From: Arthrobacter_N sp051262515
Lineage (GTDB): Bacteria; Actinomycetota; Actinomycetes; Actinomycetales; Micrococcaceae
Reading direction: 5' to 3'
Assembly: GCF_051262515.1 (NCBI RefSeq)
Contig: NZ_JBIMER010000005.1
Coordinates: 131,714 to 195,713, forward strand
DNA length: 64,000 nucleotides
The position numbers and the translations under genes are program-made. Shown in pieces: positions 27,521 through 34,741 of the stretch (its first letter is position 1; each line of letters begins with the position of its first letter). A model generated the notes under the pieces. That model had not been told where the DNA came from. It searched no databases and was given only the letters and a program-made list of their open reading frames with translations.

Positions 27521-27585
27521 TATATCCTAAAATATGGGCTATTACTTGTTGGACAGTTCATCATGCATAGGGATATAATCCAACA
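27521..27585 (-). promoter_or_regulatory. Nested inverted repeats upstream of the AbiE-like module
   Basis: Two inverted repeats share this A+T-rich gap: TATATCC (27521-27527) with GGATATA (27571-27577), and TGTTGGA (27547-27553) with TCCAACA (27579-27585). They sit just before the start of the first AbiE-like gene, where AbiEi proteins are known to bind inverted repeats and repress their own promoter. Confidence 0.45.
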
Positions 27586-27598
27586 CTTTTATCCCGGA

Positions 27599-27787
27599 TC
27601 ACGTCCTTCCGATCACGTCCTCCCCACGGAACTTCTCGTACAGCCCCATCGTCCGCAGCACCTCGATGAGATCCGCGACCTTCTCCGAGGTCAGCACCCA
27701 CTCGATCCCCTTGGAATGCTGCTCACCGGCCTCGATGATGGTGTCCTCCACCGTGCTGAGGATCCGCGGCGAGGAGTAGAAGTCCAC
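27599..27787 (-). CDS. Small ORF, probably the 3' remnant of a lost gene
   Basis: The 62-codon frame starts at a GTG but is open for at least 40 codons further upstream on the minus strand (reading A-E-W-V-D-F-Y-S-S-P across the nominal start). It looks like the tail of a longer gene whose 5' part was replaced by the RelE-like sequence. The peptide (STVEDTIIEAGEQHSKGIEW, then SEKVADLIEVLRTMGLYEKF) is amphipathic and helical with normal coding character. I do not recognise the family. Confidence 0.35.
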   Translation of the reverse strand: MDFYSSPRILSTVEDTIIEAGEQHSKGIEWVLTSEKVADLIEVLRTMGLYEKFRGEDVIGRT

Positions 27788-27859
27788 CCATTCGGCATCG
27801 ACCGGGCGGCACTCGAGACGGAAATCGAGGCGGGGCCCTACAGCCTCTAGCCTATCTTC

Positions 27860-28392
27860 GTGACCTTGCCTGAGCCCAAGTGCCGAGTGCGACTCACCGA
27901 AGACGCAACGGCGGATCTATATCGTCTGCAAAAAGGGGTCCACGGATCCTGCGGGCCGTATTCGCCAAAATGCTCCTCCTCGAGCGATCCCCCAGGTGCA
28001 GGTGAGCCGCTCGTCGGTTTTCGGAAGATCGTAGTTGGCGACAGGGGCTGGCGAATCGTCTGGCGGGAGGCGTCCGGCGATACTCACGAGCCAGTTCTAG
28101 AGATTGCTGAAGTCTGGGCAGCCGGCGCCAGGGCCGACAGTGAGATTTATGACGACCTGAAAGGCCGCCTGACGTCATCACGCAAATGGGACGCTTGTAT
28201 GCGGGCATCAATGCCCACCCCGAACCAGCGCCACCCGTTGCTCTGCCGGAATGGCTAGCCCGTGGACTGGAGGAGGATCTTCACCTAACTCAGGAGGAGA
28301 TCAGCCACCTGACGGAGGAGCAGGCCCAGAAGCTCGTGATGGAGCATTGGCAGAATCCCAAGCAGGGTCCCGGGTTTAGGGTTGAGCCATGA
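27860..28392 (+). pseudogene. RelE/ParE-like toxin gene with multiple frameshifts
   Basis: The frame from GTG 27860 begins CRVRLTEDATADLYRLQKG and ends with the RelE-like core PLVGFRKIVVGDRGWRIVWR and EIAEVWAAGARADSEIYDDL. In between the good homology lies in another frame (PRILRAVFAKMLLLERSP). One G added to the run at 27935-27938 and one C removed from the run at 27989-27993 would restore a continuous toxin. A third shift near 28166 moves the rest (MGRLYAGINAHPEPAPPVAL, then LTEEQAQKLVMEHW) into the frame that ends at 28392. Whether this last part is the toxin's own tail or a separate small gene is unclear. Its stop overlaps the khtT start in ATGA. Confidence 0.65.
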
Positions 28393-28871
28393 ATCTCGAA
28401 GAGACGCCGCTCCCCGGAATCGGCGTGCGGCGTGAAGTGACCCTCTCGACGGGCCGCCGCGTGGGCGTCGTCATGCGCCGGGACGGTGAGTTGGAACTCA
28501 TCGTTTCCCAGCGCGAGGACCCCGACGCGTGCCAGGCTTCGGTCAGGCTGACCAACGAGGAGGCCGCTGCCCTCGGCGGCATGCTCGGCTCCCCGCAACT
28601 GGTGGCGCACCTGTCCAGCCAGCACAGCGGCCTGCCCGGCGTGAACACCCAGCAGTTCGTGCTCAGCGACGAAAGCCCCTACGTGGAGGGTTCGCTGGGC
28701 GACACCCGGTTGCGGACCCGCACCGGCGCCTCGATCGTGGCCGTCTCCAGGGCAGGTCAGGTCGTCCCCTCGCCGCCTCCGGAGTTCCGGCTCTCCGCCG
28801 GCGACGTGCTGGTGGTCGTCGGCACGGCCGACGGACTGGACCGCGCCGCCGAGCTACTGGCCAACGGCTAG
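28389..28871 (+). CDS. khtT: K+/H+ antiporter regulatory subunit, KhtT-like (TrkA-C domain)
   Basis: The 160-residue cytosolic protein has an N-terminal KhtT-like domain (LPGIGVRREVTLSTGRRVGV) and a C-terminal RCK-C / TrkA-C domain (near residues 85-155, SIVAVSRAGQVVPSPPPEFR then LSAGDVLVVVGTADGLDRA). In Bacillus KhtT gates the KhtU antiporter in response to nucleotides and pH. The permease gene follows after 9 bp, so they act as one complex. The ATG overlaps the end of the decayed RelE-like locus. Confidence 0.87.
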   Translation: MNLEETPLPGIGVRREVTLSTGRRVGVVMRRDGELELIVSQREDPDACQASVRLTNEEAAALGGMLGSPQLVAHLSSQHSGLPGVNTQQFVLSDESPYVEGSLGDTRLRTRTGASIVAVSRAGQVVPSPPPEFRLSAGDVLVVVGTADGLDRAAELLANG

Positions 28872-28880
28872 GAGCCGACC

Positions 28881-30083
28881 GTGGAGGACACCCACCTTGT
28901 CTTGATAGAACTGGGCGCAGTGTTCCTCGGACTCGGGCTGCTCGGCCGGCTGGCCGCGCGCATCGGCATGTCCCCCGTCCCCCTCTACCTCCTCGGCGGA
29001 CTCATGGTCGGCCACGGCGGCCTGATCCCGCTCTCCGGCATCCAGGAGTTCGGGCACATCGCCAGCGAACTCGGCGTCGTGCTGCTCCTGTTGATGCTCG
29101 GGCTGGAATACACCGCCAAGGAGCTCGTGACGGGCCTGAAAAGGTCCTGGCTTGCGGGCTTCATGGACCTGGCACTGAATTTCACGCCCGGGGCGGGACT
29201 GGCCCTGCTGCTCGGCTGGGGCTTCACCGGCGCCATGGTCCTCGGCGGCGTCACGTACATCTCCTCCTCCGGGATCGCCGCCAAGGTCCTGACCGATCTG
29301 GGGCGCCTGGGCAACCGCGAGACGCCCGTGGTCCTGTCCATCCTGGTCCTCGAAGACCTCGCCATGGCCGTCTACCTTCCCTTCCTCACGGCCACGCTGG
29401 CGGGCCTGAGTTTCTGGGGAGGGCTCCGCACGGTGGGCATCGCGCTGCTCGCCGTGACGGTGGTGCTGCTGCTGGCGCTGCGCTTCGGCGGGGTAGTCTC
29501 CCGGCTGGTCCACTCCCACGACCGCGAGAACTTCCTGCTCAAGCTCATCGGAGCGGCGCTGCTCGTGGCCGGCATCGCGGCCGCGCTCCAGGTCTCCGCC
29601 GCGGTCGGCGCGTTCCTGCTGGGCATCGCGATCTCCGGGTCCACCGCGCACTCGGCGACGAAGGTGCTCGAGCCCCTGCGCGATCTCTTCGCCGCCATGT
29701 TCTTCGTGGTGTTCGGCATCAACACCGACCCTTCAACGATTCCGCCGGTGTTGCTCCTCGCCCTGGCCCTTGCGGTGTTGACCGCCGCCACGAAGGTGGT
29801 GACGGGTGCCTGGGCCGCGAAGCGAGCCGGCATCGCCCTTCCCGGCCGGATCCGGGCCGGCACCGCGCTGATCGCCCGCGGCGAGTTCTCGATCATCATC
29901 GCCGGGCTGGCCGTCGCCTCGGGCGCCGTCGGCACGGAGTTGGCCGCGCTCGCGACCACGTACGTGATGCTGCTGGCCGTCTTCGGGCCCATCGCCGCGC
30001 GCTACGCCGAGCCGCTGGTCCGGACGCTCACCGGCAGGCGCCGCGGCAAGGAGCCGACCCCAGAGGCCTCGCCCGCCGGATAG
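28881..30083 (+). CDS. khtU: Monovalent cation:proton antiporter, CPA2 family (KhtU-like)
   Basis: The 400-residue membrane protein has about twelve helices. CPA2 features are clear: LLLLMLGLEYTAKEL in an early helix, SSSGIAAKVLTDLG, the EDLAMAVYLP segment with its conserved acidic pair, and GTALIARGEFSIIIAGLA near the C-terminus. It should export K+ (or other cations) in exchange for protons under control of KhtT. The start is GTG. There is no fused RCK domain, consistent with the separate subunit. Confidence 0.88.
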   Translation: MEDTHLVLIELGAVFLGLGLLGRLAARIGMSPVPLYLLGGLMVGHGGLIPLSGIQEFGHIASELGVVLLLLMLGLEYTAKELVTGLKRSWLAGFMDLALNFTPGAGLALLLGWGFTGAMVLGGVTYISSSGIAAKVLTDLGRLGNRETPVVLSILVLEDLAMAVYLPFLTATLAGLSFWGGLRTVGIALLAVTVVLLLALRFGGVVSRLVHSHDRENFLLKLIGAALLVAGIAAALQVSAAVGAFLLGIAISGSTAHSATKVLEPLRDLFAAMFFVVFGINTDPSTIPPVLLLALALAVLTAATKVVTGAWAAKRAGIALPGRIRAGTALIARGEFSIIIAGLAVASGAVGTELAALATTYVMLLAVFGPIAARYAEPLVRTLTGRRRGKEPTPEASPAG

Positions 30084-30194
30084 TCCCCCGGTGGCCGACG
30101 GCCCTCCGGTCGCGGGGTCCCGGTGGCACAAACCCGTCCCCGACGTGGGATATGATGGAATGCGCCCGCGGTACGAACGGACTTGCGGGCGTTT

Positions 30195-30265
30195 GCGGGC
30201 GTAGCTCAATGGTAGAGCGCCAGCTTCCCAAGCTGGACACGCGGGTTCGATTCCCGTCGCCCGCT
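30195..30265 (+). tRNA. tRNA-Gly (CCC)
   Basis: The 71-nt cloverleaf has acceptor arms GCGGGCG / CGCCCGC, D-arm GTAGCTCAATGGTAGAGC, anticodon stem CCAGC / GCTGG with loop TTCCCAA (anticodon CCC), and T-arm CGGGTTCGATTCCCG. CCA is not encoded. A TATGAT -10-like box lies at 30151-30156. Confidence 0.95.
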
Positions 30266-30307
30266 CTCTTTGTGCCCAAACCGCCCCGCGGCCACCTGCC
30301 CCCGGCG

Positions 30308-30313
30308 TAGACT
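30308..30313 (+). promoter_or_regulatory. -10 box (TAGACT) close to the panD start
   Basis: TAGACT fits TANNNT and ends 9 nt before the panD ATG, so any leader would be only a few bases long. Confidence 0.35.
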
Positions 30314-30322
30314 GGAGTCGCC

Positions 30323-30754
30323 ATGAGACGAACCATGTTCAAGTCCAAGATCCACCGCGCCACGGTCACGCACGCCGATCTGCACTACGTCGGTTCCGTC
30401 ACGGTCGACCTCGATCTGCTCGAGGCCGCGGACATCCTCCCCGGCGAACTCGTCAGCATCGTCGACGTCACCAACGGCGCCCGCCTGGAGACCTACACGA
30501 TCGCCGGCGAGCGCGGCAGCGGCGTGATCGGCATCAACGGCGCGGCGGCGCACCTGGTGAAGCCCGGAGACACCGTCATCCTCATCAGCTACGCGGAAAT
30601 GGACACGGCGGAGGCCCGCGAATACCTGCCGAGCATCGTCCACGTCGACGCCGAGAACCGCATGATCGAGCTCGGCAACGATCCGGCCGAGGCCGTCGGC
30701 GACGACCTCTCCAGCCCGCCCTTGTCGCTGGTCGACAACGGCCGCTTCGCCTAG
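30323..30754 (+). CDS. panD: Aspartate 1-decarboxylase
   Basis: The 143-residue proenzyme converts L-aspartate to beta-alanine for pantothenate and CoA. The self-cleavage site is visible as HYVGSVTVD, with Gly24-Ser25, where Ser25 becomes the pyruvoyl cofactor. MFKSKIHRATVT at the start and GERGSGVIGINGAAAHL in the middle are typical. Length is normal for actinobacterial PanD (about 135-145). The next gene begins 3 bp downstream. Confidence 0.95.
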   Translation: MRRTMFKSKIHRATVTHADLHYVGSVTVDLDLLEAADILPGELVSIVDVTNGARLETYTIAGERGSGVIGINGAAAHLVKPGDTVILISYAEMDTAEAREYLPSIVHVDAENRMIELGNDPAEAVGDDLSSPPLSLVDNGRFA

Positions 30755-30757
30755 CCC

Positions 30758-31684
30758 TTGATCGGGGTCCTTTCCGGTTTCGCCGTCGTCTGGACCGTGA
30801 TCGCCGTCGGATACGGCGTGGGACGGTCCGGGATCCTGGGGCCGCACGGGCGCTTCGTCCTGAACCGGCTGACCTTCTTCGTCGCCAGCCCCGCGCTCCT
30901 CTTCACCACCGTCGCCGGCTCCGATCCCGCCGCCGTCCTCGGCCCCATGCTCGGGGTCGCCCTCTGCAGCGCCGTCGTCGTCGCCGCGCTCTACCTCCTC
31001 GCCACGGGCTGGTGGCTCAGGCGCGTCCGCTCCGAGGCGCTGATCGGCGCGATGAGCGCCTCGACCGTGAACTCGGCCAACCTCGGCATGCCGATCGCCG
31101 CGTACGTGCTCGGCGACATCTCCTACGCGGCGCCCGTGATCCTGTTCCAACTCGCGCTCTTCAGCCCCGTGCTCCTGGCCCTGCTCGACGCCTCGACCAC
31201 CCGGCACCGCACCACGGTGGTCTCGATGGCCGTCCAGACGGCGCGCAACCCGATGATCATCGGCTCGCTCCTCGGGCTGGCGTTCGCGGTCTTCGGCTGG
31301 ACGCTCCCGCAGCAGCTGGCGGAACCCGTGGAGCTCATCGCCGGGGCGTCCATTCCCGCCATGCTGATCGCGTTCGGCATCTCCCTCGTGGGGTCCCGGC
31401 CGTTGGAGCGCGTGTCAGCCCGCCGCGCCGACGTCCTGGTGGCCTCCGGCCTGAAGCTCTTCGTCCAGCCGGCGCTGGCGTGGGCCATCGGCACGTGGGT
31501 CTTCGGCTTGCAGGACGCGGAACTGTTCGCCGTCGTCGTGATGGCCGCCCTGCCGACCGCCCAAAACGTGTTCGTGACCGCGTCCCGCTACGAACGCGGC
31601 GTGGTGGTCGCCAAGGACACGGTCCTGGTCACCACCATCGTCGCCGTGCCCGCCATGATGCTGGTTCCCCTGCTGCTCGCCTGA
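30758..31684 (+). CDS. Auxin efflux carrier (AEC) family transporter
   Basis: The 308-residue protein has about ten membrane helices in two five-helix halves. AEC features include GILGPHGRFVLNRLTFFVASP early, STVNSANLGMPIAAYVLG in the middle and MAALPTAQNVFVTASRYERG near the end. Bacterial members export or take up malate, malonate or other small acids; the substrate here is unknown. The start is TTG, 3 bp after the panD stop, so the pair is cotranscribed. Confidence 0.82.
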   Translation: MIGVLSGFAVVWTVIAVGYGVGRSGILGPHGRFVLNRLTFFVASPALLFTTVAGSDPAAVLGPMLGVALCSAVVVAALYLLATGWWLRRVRSEALIGAMSASTVNSANLGMPIAAYVLGDISYAAPVILFQLALFSPVLLALLDASTTRHRTTVVSMAVQTARNPMIIGSLLGLAFAVFGWTLPQQLAEPVELIAGASIPAMLIAFGISLVGSRPLERVSARRADVLVASGLKLFVQPALAWAIGTWVFGLQDAELFAVVVMAALPTAQNVFVTASRYERGVVVAKDTVLVTTIVAVPAMMLVPLLLA

Positions 31685-31777
31685 CGGAATAACGCGCCTC
31701 GGGACGGCGTTGATCCTGCTGGCTTGAACACTGTTGCCGGGCTCGCCCCGGTCCCGCACCGAACCGAAGGATCCCCC

Positions 31778-32611
31778 ATGAAGCGACGCTCGCTCCCCCT
31801 CGCCGCCGCCGCACTCGCCGTCGTCCTCGCCGCCGCGGGATGCGGCTCCACGGCGCCGGACGCCGGTTCCGCCGGATCGGATGCCCCGTCCGGTTCCGCC
31901 ACGGGCCTGACGCTGCAGCAGATCCAGGACGAGGGCGTGCTGACCGTCGGCACCGAGGGCACCTACAAGCCGTTTTCCTTCCACGAGGGCGGCACCGGCG
32001 CGCTGACCGGGTACGACGTCGAGGTCGTCACCGCCGTGGCGGACAAGCTCGGCGTAGAGGTCGAATTCCAGGAAACGCAGTGGGACGCGATCTTCGCCGG
32101 GCTGGAGTCCGGCCGCTTCGACACGATCGCGAACCAGGTGTCCATCACCGACGAGCGCAAGGAGGCGTACGACTTCTCCACGCCGTACACGGTGAGCACC
32201 GGCGTCGTCGTGACGGCGGCGGACAACAGCGAGATCGCCTCCTTCGAGGACCTCGACGGCAAGACCACCGCGCAGTCGCTCACCAGCAACTGGAAGGATC
32301 TGGCGGAGGAGAGCGGCGCCAAGGTCGAGGCCGTCGAGGGCTGGGCGCAGTCGGTGACGCTGCTGGAGCAGGGCCGCGTGGACGCCACGATCAACGACAA
32401 GCTCACGTACCTCGATTACCAGAACACCAGGAACAACGCGAACATCAAGATCGCCGCCGAGACGGAGGACCAGTCGCTGTCAGCGCTGGCCTTCCCGAAG
32501 GGTAGCGAGGACCTGGTCGCCGCCGTCGACTCGGCGCTGGAGGAACTCTCCGCGGACGGCGCCCTGGCGGAGATCTCCGAAAAGTACTTCGGCGCCGACG
32601 TGACCAAGTAG
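31778..32611 (+). CDS. Amino-acid ABC transporter substrate-binding lipoprotein
   Basis: The 277-residue lipoprotein has a signal peptide ending in the lipobox LAAAGC with Cys22. A low-complexity linker leads to an SBP_bac_3 domain: GVLTVGTEGTYKPFSFHEGG, YDVEVVTAVADKLGV, FDTIANQVSITDERKEAYDFS. This family delivers polar amino acids, including cystine and glutamine, to ABC permeases. The genes for permease and ATPase follow at once. Confidence 0.9.
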   Translation: MKRRSLPLAAAALAVVLAAAGCGSTAPDAGSAGSDAPSGSATGLTLQQIQDEGVLTVGTEGTYKPFSFHEGGTGALTGYDVEVVTAVADKLGVEVEFQETQWDAIFAGLESGRFDTIANQVSITDERKEAYDFSTPYTVSTGVVVTAADNSEIASFEDLDGKTTAQSLTSNWKDLAEESGAKVEAVEGWAQSVTLLEQGRVDATINDKLTYLDYQNTRNNANIKIAAETEDQSLSALAFPKGSEDLVAAVDSALEELSADGALAEISEKYFGADVTK

Positions 32612-32637
32612 CGGATGGCCGCCTCCCGCCGCCCCGG

Positions 32638-32643
32638 TAGCCT
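32638..32643 (+). promoter_or_regulatory. -10 box (TAGCCT) before the permease gene
   Basis: TAGCCT fits TANNNT and ends 6 nt before the ATG at 32650. An internal, leaderless promoter for the permease-ATPase pair is possible. Confidence 0.35.
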
Positions 32644-32649
32644 GTGCCC

Positions 32650-33315
32650 ATGAGTATCGACTGGCAGCTGTTCCTGGACTCGCTGTGGCCGATCGTGCTG
32701 GGTGGACTCACCGGGACCATTCCGCTCTCGCTGGTGAGCTTCGTGATCGGCCTGTCCATCGCGCTGGTCGTCGCGCTGATGCGGATCGGCCGGAACCCGG
32801 TGCTCTCGTGGATCGGGCGGGCCTACGTCTCCGTCATCCGAGGCACGCCGCTGCTGGTGCAGCTGTTCGTGATCTTCTACGGGTTGCCCTCCATCGGCGT
32901 GACGCTGGATCCCTGGCCCAGCGCGGTCATCGCGTTCTCGCTGAACGTGGGCGGCTACGCGGCGGAGATCATCCGCGCCGCGATCCTCTCCGTGCCGCGC
33001 GGCCAGTGGGAGGCCGGGTACACGATCGGCATGTCGCGGACGCTTTCGCTGCGGCGGCTGATCCTGCCTCAGGCCGCGCGCGTATCCGTTCCGCCGCTGT
33101 CAAACACGTTCATCTCGCTGGTCAAGGACACGTCCCTGGCGTCGTTGATCCTGGTCACGGAGCTGTTCCGCCGGGCCCAGGAGGTGGCGGCGTTCAGCCA
33201 GGAGTTCATGCTGCTCTACGTCGAGGCCGCGCTGGTCTACTGGGTGTTCTGCCTGGTGCTCTCCGCGGGCCAGGCCAAGATCGAGGAAAGGCTGGACCGC
33301 TATGTCGCCCACTGA
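32650..33315 (+). CDS. Amino-acid ABC transporter permease
   Basis: The 221-residue permease has about five membrane helices. The HisM/GlnP N-terminal segment GLTGTIPLSLVSFVIGLSIA, the YVSVIRGTPLLVQLF motif and the EAA loop (EAGYTIGMSRTLSLRRLILPQA) that contacts the ATPase are all present. ATG at 32650 is preferred over a GTG two codons upstream. Confidence 0.92.
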   Translation: MSIDWQLFLDSLWPIVLGGLTGTIPLSLVSFVIGLSIALVVALMRIGRNPVLSWIGRAYVSVIRGTPLLVQLFVIFYGLPSIGVTLDPWPSAVIAFSLNVGGYAAEIIRAAILSVPRGQWEAGYTIGMSRTLSLRRLILPQAARVSVPPLSNTFISLVKDTSLASLILVTELFRRAQEVAAFSQEFMLLYVEAALVYWVFCLVLSAGQAKIEERLDRYVAH

Positions 33316-34066
33316 GCCGCTGCTCTCCGCGAGCGGAATCCGCAAGTCGTTCGGGGACAACGAGGTGCTGAGGTCCATAGACCTCTCGGTCGCCCAGGGC
33401 CAGGTGCTCGCGCTCATTGGTCCTTCCGGCTCCGGCAAGACCACGGTCCTGCGCTGCCTCAACGGCCTCGAAACGCCCGACGCCGGAACGGTCGCCTTCG
33501 CGGGCGGACCCTCCGTGGCGTTCGGTCCCAAGACCACCCGGGCCCAGGCGCAGGCGTTGCGGACCCGGAGCGCCATGGTCTTCCAGGGCTACAACCTGTT
33601 CCCCCACAAGACCGTGATCCAGAACGTGATCGAGGGGCCGGTGCAGGTCCAGCGCCGGCCCAAGGCGGAGGCCGTGTCCGACGCCGAGGCGCTCCTGGAG
33701 CGCGTCGGGCTCGCCGAGAAGCGCGACCAGTACCCGCACCAGCTTTCGGGCGGACAGCAGCAGCGCGTGGGAATCGTGCGCGCGCTGGCGCTGAAGCCGT
33801 CGCTGCTGCTTTTCGACGAGCCGACGTCGGCCCTGGACCCCGAGCTCGTCGGCGACGTGCTGACGGTGATCAAGGAACTCGCCGAGGAGGGCTGGACCAT
33901 GGTGATGGTCACCCACGAGCTAGCGTTCGCGCGCGAGGTCGCGGACGAGGTGGTGTTCATGGACGGCGGCGTCGTGGTCGAGCGCGGGCACCCGGACCGG
34001 GTCCTGCGCGACCCCGCCCAGGAACGGACCCGGCAGTTCGTGCACCGCCTGCTCAACCCCTTCTGA
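33302..34066 (+). CDS. Amino-acid ABC transporter ATP-binding protein
   Basis: The 254-residue ATPase has Walker A GPSGSGKTT (about residues 40-48), Q-loop MVFQGYNLFPH, signature LSGGQQQRVGI and Walker B LLLFDEPTSALDP with the H-loop VTHEL. These match the polar-amino-acid family (GlnQ/HisP). It overlaps the permease gene by 14 bp and completes the three-gene transporter. Confidence 0.93.
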   Translation: MSPTEPLLSASGIRKSFGDNEVLRSIDLSVAQGQVLALIGPSGSGKTTVLRCLNGLETPDAGTVAFAGGPSVAFGPKTTRAQAQALRTRSAMVFQGYNLFPHKTVIQNVIEGPVQVQRRPKAEAVSDAEALLERVGLAEKRDQYPHQLSGGQQQRVGIVRALALKPSLLLFDEPTSALDPELVGDVLTVIKELAEEGWTMVMVTHELAFAREVADEVVFMDGGVVVERGHPDRVLRDPAQERTRQFVHRLLNPF

Positions 34067-34150
34067 GGCCAGCCCGTACCGCCGCACGCCCCATGAAGGA
34101 CGGCTACTGTCCTGGGTCGGGAGAAGGTCGGGATTTCTCGCCGAATCGTT

Positions 34151-34181
34151 TATTTCGTACTACACTGTGAAGTACGAAATA
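34151..34181 (+). promoter_or_regulatory. Perfect 11-bp inverted repeat, probable toxin-antitoxin operator
   Basis: The arms TATTTCGTACT (34151-34161) and AGTACGAAATA (34171-34181) are exact inverted repeats with a 9-nt spacer. The site ends 16 nt before the toxin-like start and overlaps a candidate -10 TACACT (34161-34166). This is where a ribbon-helix-helix antitoxin would bind to repress its own operon. Confidence 0.7.
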
Positions 34182-34197
34182 CGCAGAGGAGTGGTTT

Positions 34198-34455
34198 GTG
34201 CGGGTTCGGGTGCATCCTAGGGTCTCTGCCAAACGTCCTGAGATCACCAATGAAGACGTGGGAGCTGCGTTCGAGGGAGCGTTACGTTCCCGTGGGCGAG
34301 CTACAAATCCGATCCAGTGGGTCGGCGTGGGCGTGGACCGCCGGGGCCGTCTGTTGGAGTTCATTGCGGTGGAAGACGAGCCGGGCGGGTGGCTGGTCTT
34401 CCACGCGATGATCGCGACACAGAAGGTCCTCAACGAAGTTGGTTTGAGAAGGTGA
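34198..34455 (+). CDS. Putative type II toxin (BrnT/RelE-like fold)
   Basis: The 85-residue protein reads as a small alpha-beta toxin: basic start RVRVHPRVSAKRPEITNEDV, a glycine-rich middle and a hydrophobic strand pair, VGVDRRGRLLEFIAVE and GWLVFHAMIAT. The pattern (helix with ITxEDV, then G-x-D-x-x-G-R-L-L-E and F-H-A-M) is shared by small actinobacterial proteins paired with ribbon-helix-helix antitoxins. The GTG start has GAGGAG 6 nt upstream. The antitoxin-like gene follows after 5 bp. Assignment to BrnT or to another RNase toxin family is not certain. Confidence 0.6.
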   Translation: MRVRVHPRVSAKRPEITNEDVGAAFEGALRSRGRATNPIQWVGVGVDRRGRLLEFIAVEDEPGGWLVFHAMIATQKVLNEVGLRR

Positions 34456-34460
34456 ACTAG

Positions 34461-34724
34461 ATGAGCAAGCACACAGCGGTCGGCGGTAAGAACTTCACGG
34501 ATGCGGACATCGAGGCTTGGGCTGCTGAAGCGGAGTCCGAGCAGGGTTACACCGGCGGTCATATCGGTCCGCCCACTCCCGGGCGGCCAGTCAGCGTGGG
34601 AGCCGAAGCTCGTCCCTTTACCTTGCGCTTGGATGCTCAAAGGCGAGCCAAGCTCACTAAAGCGGCAGAGGAACAGCACGTCACGGTTTCCCAACTCATG
34701 CGTGGGCTCATCGATTCCCTCTGA
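34461..34724 (+). CDS. Putative antitoxin with C-terminal ribbon-helix-helix
   Basis: The 87-residue protein has an acidic N-terminal half (FTDADIEAWAAEAESEQGY) that could wrap a toxin and a C-terminal ribbon-helix-helix: strand PFTLRLDAQ, helix RRAKLTKAAEEQ, then VTVSQLMRGLIDSL. Order here is toxin first, as in brnTA. It would neutralise the upstream protein and bind the inverted repeat at 34151-34181. It converges with metB, 17 bp away. Confidence 0.72.
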   Translation: MSKHTAVGGKNFTDADIEAWAAEAESEQGYTGGHIGPPTPGRPVSVGAEARPFTLRLDAQRRAKLTKAAEEQHVTVSQLMRGLIDSL

Positions 34725-34741
34725 GTCCTGTGTGCGGCCAG

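Noticed and set aside
28186..28392. A separate 68-codon antitoxin gene after the RelE-like toxin
   Set aside because: The frame has no ribosome binding site at its ATG and reads back smoothly into the toxin gene on the same strand, so it was merged into the pseudogene; a separate gene remains possible.
31685..31777. Leader RNA or T-box upstream of the amino-acid ABC transporter
   Set aside because: Only 93 nt, with no T-box sequence, specifier loop or riboswitch signature.
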